Notes: generated by a model from the letters alone, not told the origin. A stretch of DNA of 64,000 bases from B1 sp964355075 (GCA_964355075.1 CAYHCF010000016.1:10278-74277), one strand, 5' to 3'; numbered from the stretch's first letter, positions 17,455 through 26,924 are shown. Made by a program: numbers and translations.

Positions 17455-19452
17455 TTATTCAAACTCCATAATTCTGTATTCCTTGGCTACCCTTAATATT
17501 TCTGCCACACTCCATGCCTGAGCGATGCAGCCACGCGGGAGGTGAGGGGCATTTCCATCAAAAATTTCCGATACCGTTCCGATGCCGGCTTCATTTAAAT
17601 GATAAGCAAAATCTTCAATAATTTTTTTAGCTTTTGCACGTCCTTTTTGCCGGCTGGCTTCGGTATGCATCAGGCAATCAATATAGGGTCCGAGGAGCCA
17701 GCTCCAAACTGTACCCTGATGGTAGGCTTTATCCCTTTGATGCGGGTTCCCCTCGTAAACACCAATGTAATTTGGATGATCTTCGGGCAATGTTCTTAAT
17801 CCGACCGACGTAAATAATTTTTCGGTCACAATTTTCATTATCTGAGTGGCTTGTTCCTGTTCGATGAGTGGAAAAGGCAAACTGATAGCAAAGAGTTGGT
17901 TAGGTCGTAAGGTAGGATCAGGTTTACCCAATTCATCAATTACATCATACAAATATTTACCTTCATTATACCAAAAAATTTGATTAAAACTTGCTTTGGT
18001 TATTTCGGCTTTTGCCAATATTTCATTGGAAAGTTTTACGTTTTTATTCAGTCGTAAAAGTTCAGCATAGATGCAAAGCGCATTATACCACAAGGCTTGT
18101 ATTTCAACTGGCTTGCCGGTTCGTGGGGTAACTACCCAATTTTCAACTTTGGCATCCATCCAGGTTAATTGCTGACCGGGTTCACCAGCTCTTAACAATC
18201 CATCTTCATCCACTTTGATATGATATCGCGTGCCGGTAATATGCCAATCAATTATATCGGTAAGTACCGGCAGAATTTCTTTCAGGATAAATTTTTTGTC
18301 TTTGCTTGCTTTCACATAATGGTAAATGGCGATGAAAAACCATAGGGTTCCATCTACATTATTGTATTCTGTGGGTTCACCATAATCTTTAAACCGGTTC
18401 GGAATCATACCCATGCTGATACTCTTGGCAAAGGAGGAGATGAGTATTTTTGCGTCGTTATGTCTGCCGGTATATAAACATAAACCTGGCAAGGAAATCA
18501 TCGTATCTCTGCCCCAATCCGTAAACCAATGATAACCGGCAATTACAGTAGCTCCGGGGGTATCTATGGGTTCCCTTTGCACATTATAAAGTATCCTTTT
18601 TACAATAAACTGATCGGCTGCCAGCGCTAATTGTTGAATGATGGGATGTTCAATAGATCCAATCAATTGGATTCTTCTGTTTTTTTCTTTTTCAAATAAT
18701 TTCAAGCCATTTTTTTCGCCCGGTTCATCGGTGGAAAGGATTACGCAAAATGAATCTCCCTTTTTTAATTGAACAGTGAAATGACCATGATTCAGAAGGT
18801 CTTCTTCAAACTTCAGGCCTCTGCCTTTTTCGGCTTTGTAATGAAAGTGATAAAACCATTTAGGGTCGTGCCGGTAAGAAGCCTGCGGAACCCGGATATA
18901 AATTTTGGAGCAGTTTTCAAACGGTTGATTGCAAAAAACATCCTTTTCAAAATGTACATCCCACCAGAGTTTGTCTGTTTTTTTTTGCAACTCATGATAG
19001 GGTCGGGCGGCCACCAATGGAAATAATTGCATGGTAAACTCAGATTCTGCATTCAGAATTTCGTACAAAATCAAGGTCGTGTTCTCTCCCTGTAACATAC
19101 AAATGGTTTTTTTGAGTTGAATTCCTTCCACCTGATAAAACCATTCCGGAAAAAGTTCTTTGGTAAACGACTGGAGGTATTGGTTCCCATTTGGCCAGAT
19201 TACATCACCATAATCATTCACTCCTAGTTCACATACCTTCCCGTCAGTAAGAATGATTTCATCTAATTTTGGAACTAAATTCACCCGGTCGGCGGGACCA
19301 TTTGTTGCGGCCATCAAAAGGCTATGGTAACAACGCGTATTGCAGCCAGCCAATGTTGAACCCGCCCATCCTCCAAGCCCGTTGGTTTCGAGCCATTCGT
19401 GTTTGATGGCTTCATCATATTGTTGCAATTGATAAGCGTCTTTTTGTAACAT
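17455..19452 (-). CDS. Glycogen debranching enzyme (amylo-alpha-1,6-glucosidase family)
   Basis: About 665 residues. The N-terminal domain has ETNGLGGWAGSTLAG and NTRCYHSLL, typical of the archaeal/bacterial glycogen debranching N-domain. The C-terminal (alpha/alpha)6 barrel has WFTDWGRDTMISLPGL, DGTLWF, GEPGQQLTWMDAK with the catalytic acid, and HQGTVWSWLLGPY. It hydrolyses alpha-1,6 branches of glycogen in the cytoplasm. ATG 19452 is chosen because conserved sequence starts right after it. Confidence 0.88.
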   Translation of the reverse strand: MLQKDAYQLQQYDEAIKHEWLETNGLGGWAGSTLAGCNTRCYHSLLMAATNGPADRVNLVPKLDEIILTDGKVCELGVNDYGDVIWPNGNQYLQSFTKELFPEWFYQVEGIQLKKTICMLQGENTTLILYEILNAESEFTMQLFPLVAARPYHELQKKTDKLWWDVHFEKDVFCNQPFENCSKIYIRVPQASYRHDPKWFYHFHYKAEKGRGLKFEEDLLNHGHFTVQLKKGDSFCVILSTDEPGEKNGLKLFEKEKNRRIQLIGSIEHPIIQQLALAADQFIVKRILYNVQREPIDTPGATVIAGYHWFTDWGRDTMISLPGLCLYTGRHNDAKILISSFAKSISMGMIPNRFKDYGEPTEYNNVDGTLWFFIAIYHYVKASKDKKFILKEILPVLTDIIDWHITGTRYHIKVDEDGLLRAGEPGQQLTWMDAKVENWVVTPRTGKPVEIQALWYNALCIYAELLRLNKNVKLSNEILAKAEITKASFNQIFWYNEGKYLYDVIDELGKPDPTLRPNQLFAISLPFPLIEQEQATQIMKIVTEKLFTSVGLRTLPEDHPNYIGVYEGNPHQRDKAYHQGTVWSWLLGPYIDCLMHTEASRQKGRAKAKKIIEDFAYHLNEAGIGTVSEIFDGNAPHLPRGCIAQAWSVAEILRVAKEYRIMEFE

Positions 19453-19642
19453 AAAACTTTTTAAGCGCAATTATTTTTTGACCGGATTTTGTCTTATGAT
19501 GTCGATAACGAAACTAATTATTTCTCACAAAATAACCACATGTATTCAACTTTTTTTTATTAATTTAGTTTGATTGTGTTGACAGTGGGTAAAATTACAG
19601 GGCTACACATTATCAATTTGTTATTGCATTATAATTTGTACC

Positions 19643-19685
19643 CTTTCTCGCAGATTAGGCTGATTTAAGCAGATTTACGGAGATT
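19643..19685. repeat. Copy of the CTCGCAGATT dispersed repeat
   Basis: TTTCTCGCAGATTAGGCTGA followed by AAGCAGATTTACGG repeats the sequence of the hairpin at 17394-17430. I see nothing else in the 240-base space between these genes. Confidence 0.45.
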
Positions 19686-19691
19686 ATAAAG

Positions 19692-19949
19692 TTAATCCGG
19701 TTTCCTTTTTGCAATAACAATCAGGTAGGTGAAAACAATTGCGCCCACTATAAAAAAAGGAATGTACAGGTACTTTTCCTTTAAGTAAAAATCGTAACTC
19801 AGGTAAGCCATCATGCCATAACAAAGTAACAATTTAATGCCCTTTTCGGTTTGATAATTTTTAAAAAACCGGGGTAAAACAAAATATACCATTAGCAGAC
19901 TGAGGGCAATCATGCCTATGATATAGACATAGTTTATGTTATTGTTCAT
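19692..19949 (-). CDS. Small membrane protein of unknown function
   Basis: 85 residues, nearly all hydrophobic, with three likely membrane helices (VYIIGMIALSLLMVYFVL, a middle helix around LLLCYGMMAYLSY, and FFIVGAIVFTYLIVI). The start overlaps the end of the alkaline phosphatase gene by 11 bases, so the two are probably co-transcribed. No family is recognised. Confidence 0.6.
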   Translation of the reverse strand: MNNNINYVYIIGMIALSLLMVYFVLPRFFKNYQTEKGIKLLLCYGMMAYLSYDFYLKEKYLYIPFFIVGAIVFTYLIVIAKRKPD

Positions 19950-21012
19950 TGAGATTTAAGAGTTTTAAAATTTTATAATAAATGGCCGTATTCTCATAGA
20001 TTCCTGAAAACATTTCGGAACCGGGTCCGTAAGCAAAAACCGGAACCATCACACCACTGTGGTTTGTGGTTGAATAGGTTGGTTTAAACATAAGTTTGTC
20101 TTCCTTGTTTTCAAGTAAACTCAGACCACCGGTTTCATGGTCGGCAGTAACAATTACCAGGGTGTTCCGGTCTTTTATGGCGGCATCCAATACCTGGTTA
20201 ATAACCCTGTTAAAGTCAATTAACTCCGATTTCATATACTCAAAATCATTACCATGTCCGCCCCAATCTATTTGTGAACCTTCCACCATAAGAAAATAAT
20301 TCTTATAATATTTACCCAGATTTTGTTGTGCCAGCTGAGTTGCCTCTGCTAAGTATTCTCCACGGCCTTCTTTCATGGTTTTCATGCTATTTTCGGCGAG
20401 GGTATAAACTAACTTTTTTGCATCTATGATTTTTATAAAAGTGTCGGTTTCAATGGTAAAGCCCAACTCATGTAATTCAGAAAATAAATTTCTTTTATCA
20501 GCGCGTTTATCAAAAAACTTTCTACCACCCCCAATGGCATAATCACAATTCTTTCGCATTAAAGTCTCAGCAATTTCCTCCTCCGATTTTCTTGACGCAA
20601 CATGGGCATAAAATGCAGCCGGAGTGGCATGGGTAATCGAGGAAGTTGCCACCACACCGGTTCCCCATTCTTTGTCTTTTAATTTTTCGAACAAACCTTC
20701 TTTTTCTTTGCCTGCACTGTCAACTCCAATGGAGCCATTTTTGGTTTTTTTACCAATTGAAAATACGGTAGCACCGGCGCCACTGTCGGTCACATAATTA
20801 TCGGCTGAGGAAGTTTTGCTGAACCCAATGGTAGTAAATCTTGCAAATGCATTTTGACCGGAATAGTTATCTAAAGCTCCCGTGATTTGGGTAAGTCCCA
20901 TGCCATCACCAATTAACAAAACAATCCTTTTTGGCTTTTTTGGTTTTGCCAGGATGGGTTCAGTACCCAAAAAAATGCATAACAAAACAAGGGTAATAGC
21001 TTTTATATTCAT
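19939..21012 (-). CDS. Alkaline phosphatase (PhoA type)
   Basis: 357 residues with a signal peptide (about 20 residues, ending ILAK). Metal-site and catalytic motifs of the family are clear: VLLIGDGMGL at the start of the mature protein, VTDSGAGAT with the nucleophilic serine, SITHATPAAFYAH, GSQIDWGGHGND, and TADHETGG. It would release phosphate from organic esters in the periplasm or at the cell surface. ATG 21012 is preferred to an extension of five residues. It is followed by a small membrane protein gene with overlap. Confidence 0.9.
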   Translation of the reverse strand: MNIKAITLVLLCIFLGTEPILAKPKKPKRIVLLIGDGMGLTQITGALDNYSGQNAFARFTTIGFSKTSSADNYVTDSGAGATVFSIGKKTKNGSIGVDSAGKEKEGLFEKLKDKEWGTGVVATSSITHATPAAFYAHVASRKSEEEIAETLMRKNCDYAIGGGRKFFDKRADKRNLFSELHELGFTIETDTFIKIIDAKKLVYTLAENSMKTMKEGRGEYLAEATQLAQQNLGKYYKNYFLMVEGSQIDWGGHGNDFEYMKSELIDFNRVINQVLDAAIKDRNTLVIVTADHETGGLSLLENKEDKLMFKPTYSTTNHSGVMVPVFAYGPGSEMFSGIYENTAIYYKILKLLNLNEQ

Positions 21013-21066
21013 CCTGCAAAAAAACACAAAAGTGGCATAGGAAATACTATAAGCAAAAAGTTTATC

Positions 21067-22170
21067 TTAAATTAACTCATAATATTTGCCAGGCAAGGGT
21101 CTTACAAAACCCATAAACTCCAATTCTAATAATCTTAAGGCTAAAATGCCCGGATCTGAATTTAAATCATAAGCCATTTGGTCGATTCCGGCCTTTTGTT
21201 TTTGTTGCAGGTACAATAACAATTGTGCATCCTCTTCAGACAATTCCGAAAACAGGTCAGGTGTTATTGGTTTTTGCCCTTTCTTCTGATCCCAGCGCAT
21301 CAGGCTCAGCAAATCTTCGGCGCAGGTAATCAAAGAGGCTTTGTTTTCTTTTATCAGGTAATTGCACCCCTGCGAGTAGTAATCATTAATTCGGCCGGGA
21401 AGGGCCATGATGTCTTTGTTATAGGAATTGGCTATTTCGGCTGTAATGCGCGCTCCTCCTTTAATGGCAGTTTCAACAATCACCAATACATCACACATGC
21501 CTGCCACAATGCGGTTACGTTTTGGAAAATTTTCTCTGTCGGGATTGGTTTGACTTGGAAACTCGGTAATTAAACCTCCGTTCTCCAGCATTTTTTTTGC
21601 GATATTCTTATGTTGCGCCGGATAAATTCTGTCTAAGCCATGCGCTAAAACACCAACTGTCTGAAGCTTTTCGTCAATGGCCGATTTGTGGGCAATCACA
21701 TCAATTCCGTATGCCAAACCACTTAAAATCATGCAATCGTATTCTTTTAAATCGTGAACCAGATTTTGGGTAAAGGCCTTACCATATTCGCTCGATTTTC
21801 GGGTTCCCACAATACCCACAATCTTTGCCGGATTCAAATTAACATTGCCCAGGGCAAATAACAGGGTAGGAGCATCCGGAATTTCCCTGAGCCGGGCAGG
21901 GTAATCTTTATCTAAGTAAAACAGTGTTTTTATCTGATGTTTTCTAATAAATTCCAGCTCATTTTCGGCTTGTGTAAAATCTCTAAAAGAGGCAACATTC
22001 GTGGCTAATAAACTTCCAATTCCGGGAACTTTCTCCAGTTTGGTTCTGCTTTGTTTGAAAATTTGCTCAGGTGATCCGCAATAACTTATCAAATTTTTGA
22101 TCAATACATCTCCTATACCCGGAATGAGTTTTAATGCTATTTGATAAATAATGGTCTGATCCGACATCAT
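21067..22170 (-). CDS. dprA: DNA-processing protein DprA
   Basis: About 367 residues. An N-terminal helix-hairpin-helix part (LIPGIGDVLIKNL, KVPGIGSLL) precedes the Rossmann-like core with VGTRKSSEYG, ILSGLAYGIDVIAHK, GVLAHGLDRIYPAQH, FPKRNRIVAGM and GGARITAEIA. A winged-helix DML1-like segment ends the protein. DprA loads RecA on incoming single-stranded DNA during natural transformation. Two consecutive ATG codons (22170, 22167) are possible starts. Confidence 0.92.
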   Translation of the reverse strand: MMSDQTIIYQIALKLIPGIGDVLIKNLISYCGSPEQIFKQSRTKLEKVPGIGSLLATNVASFRDFTQAENELEFIRKHQIKTLFYLDKDYPARLREIPDAPTLLFALGNVNLNPAKIVGIVGTRKSSEYGKAFTQNLVHDLKEYDCMILSGLAYGIDVIAHKSAIDEKLQTVGVLAHGLDRIYPAQHKNIAKKMLENGGLITEFPSQTNPDRENFPKRNRIVAGMCDVLVIVETAIKGGARITAEIANSYNKDIMALPGRINDYYSQGCNYLIKENKASLITCAEDLLSLMRWDQKKGQKPITPDLFSELSEEDAQLLLYLQQKQKAGIDQMAYDLNSDPGILALRLLELEFMGFVRPLPGKYYELI

Positions 22171-22265
22171 TAGGTGTTTAGGCTGTAGGTTATTAGACTG
22201 TTAGGCTGTAGGTGGTTAGGTTATAGGTTGTTAGACTGTTAGGCTATAGGTGTTTAGGTTGATAG
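22171..22265. repeat. Short direct repeat tract (TTAGGCTGTAGGT type)
   Basis: Imperfect copies of TTAGGCTGTAGGT and TTAGACTG follow one another for about 95 bases directly upstream of dprA. It is probably a slippage-generated simple repeat; its length may vary between strains. Confidence 0.6.
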
Positions 22266-22274
22266 GGTTAGATT

Positions 22275-23132
22275 TTAGGAAATTAAGCAATTCAGGGCAT
22301 ATTGAATGGTTTTTTCGACTGCCAGGTGAGGGTCTTTGCTAAAGGTATGGTTAATTCGGTTAGCAACTAAGGCATTGATCGCTATTCCTTTGAAGCCGAA
22401 TAATTTACTTAAGCCCAGAATGGCGGCAGTTTCCATTTCAAAATTAGTTACCCGGTGTCCGTTAATATTTATTTTGGCTAATTTCCCAACTAAATTGGGT
22501 TCAAGAATAGCCTTACGCAATTGTCGTCCCTGCGGACCAAAAAAACCACTGCAGGTTGCGGTAATACCTCTTAAACTTTGATGGTCGAATTTATTCAATA
22601 ATTCCTCAGAAGAATTAAAAAGGTAGGGTTTAACAAAATCCAGACCCAAATCGGCAGATAAAAATTCAACATGGGCATCGTGTTCAAGCTTATAATACCA
22701 AAGCAGATTATCCAAACCCAGCCCATGTGTGGAAACCAACATGCTATCCACTTCAATATCGGGTTGCAAGGCGCCGCTGGTTCCAATTCTGACTAATTTT
22801 AAATCCCGATTATGAGATTTAATTTGCCGGGTTTCCAAATCAATGTTCACCAAAATATCTAATTCGTTCAAAACAATATCAATATTATCGGTTCCGATTC
22901 CGGTAGAAATAACAGAAATTGGGGTCGAACCAATGGCTCCGGTATGCGTTACAAATTCGCGTTTTTGTTTCTTCAGATCAATCCGGTCGAAGTGCTTTGA
23001 TACTTGTGGAACACGCTCAGGATCACCTACTAATATTATCAAATCAGCTATTTCATCTGGGAAAAGATTCAGGTGATAAACGGAATTATCCGGGTTCAAA
23101 ACCAGCTCACTGGGTAAAATTATTTCGTTCAT
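22275..23132 (-). CDS. Nucleoside phosphorylase (uridine phosphorylase-like)
   Basis: 285 residues with PNP/UDP phosphorylase family features: ILVGDPERVP near residue 34, STGIGTDNIDIVLNEL, the phosphate-binding RIGTSGAL, and NFEMETAAILGLS with the ribose-binding ME pair. It would cleave nucleosides with phosphate for base salvage in the cytoplasm. Substrate (uridine or other) cannot be fixed. It is divergent from a universal stress protein gene. Confidence 0.83.
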   Translation of the reverse strand: MNEIILPSELVLNPDNSVYHLNLFPDEIADLIILVGDPERVPQVSKHFDRIDLKKQKREFVTHTGAIGSTPISVISTGIGTDNIDIVLNELDILVNIDLETRQIKSHNRDLKLVRIGTSGALQPDIEVDSMLVSTHGLGLDNLLWYYKLEHDAHVEFLSADLGLDFVKPYLFNSSEELLNKFDHQSLRGITATCSGFFGPQGRQLRKAILEPNLVGKLAKININGHRVTNFEMETAAILGLSKLFGFKGIAINALVANRINHTFSKDPHLAVEKTIQYALNCLIS

Positions 23133-23167
23133 ATCAATAAATTAAATTCACAGCTAATTAAAACAAT

Positions 23168-23175
23168 TACCTTTG
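23168..23175 (+). promoter_or_regulatory. Candidate -7 promoter element for a usp gene
   Basis: TACCTTTG matches TAnnTTTG and lies 34 bases upstream of the ATG at 23210, so this gene would have a normal leader. Confidence 0.4.
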
Positions 23176-23209
23176 CAAAAAAATAATTTAACCTAAAAAA
23201 TTAACAGAT

Positions 23210-24085
23210 ATGAAAAAAAATAGCATGTTGGTTCCAATTGATTTCTCCGAAATTTCTTTAAATGCATTAAGTCACGCAGCCCAAATTGCGAATCATTTTG
23301 ACAATGATTTGGTTTTACTGAGTATTTTAGAAGATGATTTTTTAGGAGCCATTTTCAGTTTTGCCAAAAATGATGTCAAGGAAAGTTTGGCTAAAGAAGC
23401 TTTATTATCACGATTACAAGGAATTGCGGCAGATATCAAGAAAAAATACGGTATTGATTGTAAGATTGATGTGAGGAGTGGTAAAGTTTACAAAACCATT
23501 ATTGAAGCGGCATCCGACCATTTATGTGACTGCATCATTATGGGAACACATGGTGCCAGCGGTATTGAACGGGTAATTGGAAGCACTGCAAGCAAAACCA
23601 TCAGTTATAGTCTTACCCCTGTTATTGTAGTAAAGACCAATAAAAACCCGAATGACTATAAGAACATTGTTTTCCCTTTAGATTTATCTACCGAATCCAA
23701 GCAAAAAATGAAATGGGCGATCCATTTAGGGAAAGCGTATCATTCCACTATTCACGTACTAACATTTAGCGTTAGCGATGAGTTTTTGAATAATAAATTG
23801 ATGGCAAATCTGAAACAAATTCAACGCATGTTTGATGAAAATGGCATTGAACATGATGAAACCATTTTGGAGGACGATTCTGATTTTGCTCGCCAAACCC
23901 TTGAGTTTGCAGAAGAAAAAACGGCTGATTTGATTATGATCATGACCCAGCAGGAAAGTGACAAATCCATCCGGGAATATATTATTGAAACCTACGCACA
24001 ACAAATTGTAAACGACTCGGGAAATGTTCCCATATTTTGCGTAAACCCCAATAACGAATTGTTTATATCTGAATTAAGATATTAG
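23210..24085 (+). CDS. Universal stress protein, two-domain
   Basis: 291 residues made of two tandem Usp folds. The first starts MLVPIDFSEIS and has the ATP-binding motif GTHGASGIERVIGSTA. The second (from about 152, NIVFPLDLST) lacks that glycine loop. Usp proteins help survival in starvation or anaerobic stress. A second two-domain Usp is encoded at 36357, with similar motifs. Confidence 0.85.
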   Translation: MKKNSMLVPIDFSEISLNALSHAAQIANHFDNDLVLLSILEDDFLGAIFSFAKNDVKESLAKEALLSRLQGIAADIKKKYGIDCKIDVRSGKVYKTIIEAASDHLCDCIIMGTHGASGIERVIGSTASKTISYSLTPVIVVKTNKNPNDYKNIVFPLDLSTESKQKMKWAIHLGKAYHSTIHVLTFSVSDEFLNNKLMANLKQIQRMFDENGIEHDETILEDDSDFARQTLEFAEEKTADLIMIMTQQESDKSIREYIIETYAQQIVNDSGNVPIFCVNPNNELFISELRY

Positions 24086-24328
24086 AAAGTAATCAGGGTT
24101 TCACATAAATTTTACCGGAATAAATATGTCGTAAAATATTAAGACCTAATCCTCGAAAACTTATTTAACTTTGGATTGAATTTAATGGGTCAGGTTTAAT
24201 TTCTGGGGATTAAGTTGTCTTAAGCAAATAATTTTTCAAGACTAAGTAGAAAAAGTTTGAAGTCTGTTAATATAGTTCGATCCCAATGTGGTCGCATGAA
24301 CTGCACTAGAAAGCCCAGCTCCAAAGGA

Positions 24329-24440
24329 TTTGAATAATCCAGATACAATCCTGAAGGGATTGAACAATAATAGCACCGGATGAAATCCGGTGGTAACAAA
24401 CACCTCCCACGAAACCGCAACTCCGAAGGAGTTGAATTAA
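24329..24440. repeat. REP-like hairpins left of a transposase relic
   Basis: Short perfect hairpins follow each other: AATCC-TGAAG-GGATT, CCGGAT-GAA-ATCCGG and AACTCC-GAA-GGAGTT. Such hairpin clusters are common around REP-associated transposase genes in Bacteroidota. A minus-strand frame across them is not a gene. Confidence 0.6.
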
Positions 24441-24448
24441 CCATCAGG

Positions 24449-24618
24449 CAGGAGGGTTATGCCGCATTAACATATTCTGTTAAAGATAAAAACAAATTGA
24501 TTGATTATGTTAAAAATCAAGAAGCACATCACAGAAAGATTTGTTTTAAAGAGTAATTAACAGAGTTATTAGAAGAGAATTTTATTGAATTTGATGAAAA
24601 CATCTATTATGAACATAC
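24449..24618 (+). pseudogene. Relic of an IS200-like/REP-associated tyrosine transposase (C-terminal part)
   Basis: Without a start codon the frame reads QEGYAALTYSVKDKN, LIDYVKNQEAHH, then a TAA, then LTELLEENFIEFDENIYYE in the same frame. This is the familiar C-terminal end of Y1-type (HUH) transposases, in which the QxGY...YVKNQxxHH stretch carries the catalytic tyrosine region. The N-terminal HUH half is missing and the TAA replaces a probable glutamate codon, so it is dead. REP-like hairpins flank it on both sides. Confidence 0.75.
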
Positions 24619-24805
24619 AACCCCTCCGGGGTTGCTGATTCATGGGTGGCACCTATGACCCCGCCTCGTCTTTAAGGACGAGACGGGGCTATTATTATTG
24701 AAGCCCTTCAGGCTTCCAATGCGAAAGTTTGATTGATTTCGTGGACCAAAAATGCATTTGGGGCTATTATTGTTGTAGCCCTCCAGACTTCCCTTGCGAA
24801 AGTTT
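24619..24805. repeat. REP-like hairpins right of the transposase relic
   Basis: Hairpins AACCCC-TCC-GGGGTT, CCCCGCCTCGTC with GACGAGACGGGG, and GAAGCC-CTTCA-GGCTTC occur in series. A direct repeat of about 60 bases starting GGGGCTATTATT (near 24685 and 24761) includes TGCGAAAGTTTGATTG in both copies. Confidence 0.6.
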
Positions 24806-24859
24806 GATTGTTTTCAGAACTTTTTTTGTCTACTCCCCAACTTATAAACGTGACCCAAT

Positions 24860-26374
24860 TTAATCCTTAATTATCTTCATTATAAGGGACTCGCCAGAAT
24901 CATTCGTAAGCCTTAAAAGGTAAAGGCCTGTTGGATAATTGCTCATATCAAATTGAGGATTATTATTAAAACTACTTTCAAGCAGTAATTTCCCCTCTAA
25001 ACTAAAAAGTTTCAGGTTAATGTTCTGGATTTTGTTATTTGAAATATTTAAAATGTGATGGGTCGGATTGGGATAAACCATTAAGTCTTTTGAAAACCCT
25101 ACTGTGTTTAAACCAACTGGAAATAAAGGGCCATTAGACAGCAATTTACCATTACTGTCTAATTTACATACTAAGCTCCCGATTGTTTCCATAGCTGAGT
25201 CACTTTCCAGTTCATAAAGTACATAAAAATTGTTGTCAAAATCCTCAATAAATGCTTGAATATAGATGGAAAATTGTTGGTCGTCTAAAGTTATGATTGG
25301 AAATTCTTTTTTAAGGTACATTTCACCATCAAGCTCAATTATTCTCATGCCTTTTGCCTGATTATAATATCCCAATGCAAAAAATCCATTGTCTTTCCGT
25401 TTCTTAACTAAACCTGAAAAGTAAAAATTGAAAATTTCATCTTTAATTAATGTATCCCTGTAAATCCATGCTTTACGATGACTAATTACCTTTCCAAACT
25501 CATTAAAGAACACCCATCTGCAAGGGAAATCAATGGTTGTACTGTTGTTGTATAGCAATGCACAATAGGTACTATCGTTAATTTGTGTGCCCGCTAAATA
25601 TGAGATATATGGAAGCCGGTAACGCTTGAAAACGATATCGTACTGCAAACCTAATGAGTCTAGTTCACTGTTCATCTCAAGCATCTTACCACTGGTATCA
25701 AATAAAGCGGTTATCACCTGGTCTTCACTTACAGCACCATTTCCAAAACTATCCCGTTGGGACAAGCCGATTACCAATATTTGCTTATTACGGGTAGGAA
25801 ATACATAATCGAAAAAAGTAGTTTTAAAACCATCACGATTTATTCTAAAATACTTTTCCCATATTTTATTTCCTTCCATACCATATCGCGCTAGAAAACC
25901 AGATAAGCCAAAATCTGAAGTTGGAGGCCTATAATATCCAGCAAATAATAAGTCGCTATCTAATTCAGTTAAGTGATTAGAATGATTTGATGTATCTCCA
26001 AGTATAATTGGACCTGTAATTCTACCAACTTTGGAAAAAACAGTAAACTGAGTATTATAGGAATTCTTGAAATCCTGTGCTACGCTATATCCAACTAAAT
26101 AATTATTAATTACAGCCAAATGACCATCAATCGATACATTCAGAAATTGAGCTTGCTTACCGAATTTTAAATCTTTACTTACTTTAACAATACGGTTTGA
26201 AAAACCTTCGCTTAAAATGTTATTGCCTATGCCAAAATATACGGTGTCATTATAATATTGTATCGAATTCCACCAACTCGTGTTTTTCAATGGAAACACA
26301 AATGGTGAAAAACCTTGTGCCTTTACGTTAATGAAAAAGGCAAGCCCGACAAAAATCATTAATACATTCTTCAT
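24860..26374 (-). CDS. Secreted protein with T9SS sorting domain, function unknown
   Basis: 504 residues with a signal peptide ending VKAQG. The middle is a beta-rich region, read as repeated blades without a recognised family. The last 75 residues are a T9SS type A sorting domain starting VYPNPTHHILNIS and ending YPTGLYLLRLTN...MKIIKD. The protein is exported through T9SS. Its ATG lies three bases after the end of a degraded T9SS gene tail on the same strand, so it may have replaced or been copied from an older neighbour. Confidence 0.7.
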   Translation of the reverse strand: MKNVLMIFVGLAFFINVKAQGFSPFVFPLKNTSWWNSIQYYNDTVYFGIGNNILSEGFSNRIVKVSKDLKFGKQAQFLNVSIDGHLAVINNYLVGYSVAQDFKNSYNTQFTVFSKVGRITGPIILGDTSNHSNHLTELDSDLLFAGYYRPPTSDFGLSGFLARYGMEGNKIWEKYFRINRDGFKTTFFDYVFPTRNKQILVIGLSQRDSFGNGAVSEDQVITALFDTSGKMLEMNSELDSLGLQYDIVFKRYRLPYISYLAGTQINDSTYCALLYNNSTTIDFPCRWVFFNEFGKVISHRKAWIYRDTLIKDEIFNFYFSGLVKKRKDNGFFALGYYNQAKGMRIIELDGEMYLKKEFPIITLDDQQFSIYIQAFIEDFDNNFYVLYELESDSAMETIGSLVCKLDSNGKLLSNGPLFPVGLNTVGFSKDLMVYPNPTHHILNISNNKIQNINLKLFSLEGKLLLESSFNNNPQFDMSNYPTGLYLLRLTNDSGESLIMKIIKD

Positions 26375-26377
26375 TAA

Positions 26378-26560
26378 TTACTTTTGAATGATAAATTTAT
26401 GGTTGGTGAAGTTATTTTTAACTATAAGACAGTATATCCCACTGCTAAGGTTGCTTAAATCCAAACCTAAATTTGCATCATGCCTCTTTAATTCAAAAGC
26501 CACTTCCAACCAGCCTACTGAACAAATACCTATATTGGTGCGAATGCAACTCATTATCAT
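26378..26560 (-). pseudogene. Relic of a T9SS C-terminal sorting domain
   Basis: The frame ends LDLSNLSSGIYCLIV and HKFIIQK, the last strands of a T9SS sorting domain, but the preceding YPNP motif and protein body are missing. Its apparent start methionine precedes unrelated sequence. It lies directly after the stop of an LruC-domain relic. Confidence 0.6.
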
Positions 26561-26561
26561 T

Positions 26562-26903
26562 CTATGGTTTCACATAGATTTTTGAAGCATCCCGGTATCC
26601 ACTGAGGTTTTTATACCAATCGGTAAATAGGACACCGCCACTTTGTGCCCATTGCGCAAATTTTAAATGAGCAGTTACCATATCCACTTTTTCAATCGGG
26701 TAATCAAATCGCTGTGGAATGTTAATAGCCCATGGAAGATTGTCTTTACTCAGGTAAAATTTATTGGCGGCAAAGCTGGTCCTGTCATCGCCGGTTCCTA
26801 ATAAACTATCTTTTGCAAGCGAAGTGGGCGCTTTACCCGGCAGGTGAATTTCGAAACCCCTGTTTTTCCCATCGCTGGTTCCCCAGATAAAAGGATTGTA
26901 TTT
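26562..26903 (-). pseudogene. Relic of an LruC-domain (DUF4842-like) protein, C-terminal part
   Basis: A stop-to-stop frame without a start codon reads NPFIWGTSDGKNRGFEIHLP, GTGDDRTS, LPWAINIPQRFDYPIEK, and a last part FAQWAQSGG, TDWYKNLSGYR, KIYVKP. This is the end of the LruC domain found in large Bacteroidota surface lipoproteins. The in-frame TAA just upstream (26904-26906) and lack of the N-terminal 500 or so residues show a truncation. Confidence 0.72.
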
Positions 26904-26924
26904 TTATACCATAAAGTTTATGAT

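Noticed and set aside
24220..24444. 74-codon minus-strand frame (NSTPSELRFRGRCLLPP)
   Set aside because: It only translates REP-like hairpins; similar spurious frames are common wherever this repeat occurs.
26378..26560. 60-residue gene with its own ATG
   Set aside because: Only the last strands of a T9SS sorting domain are recognisable, so it is listed as a relic, not a gene.
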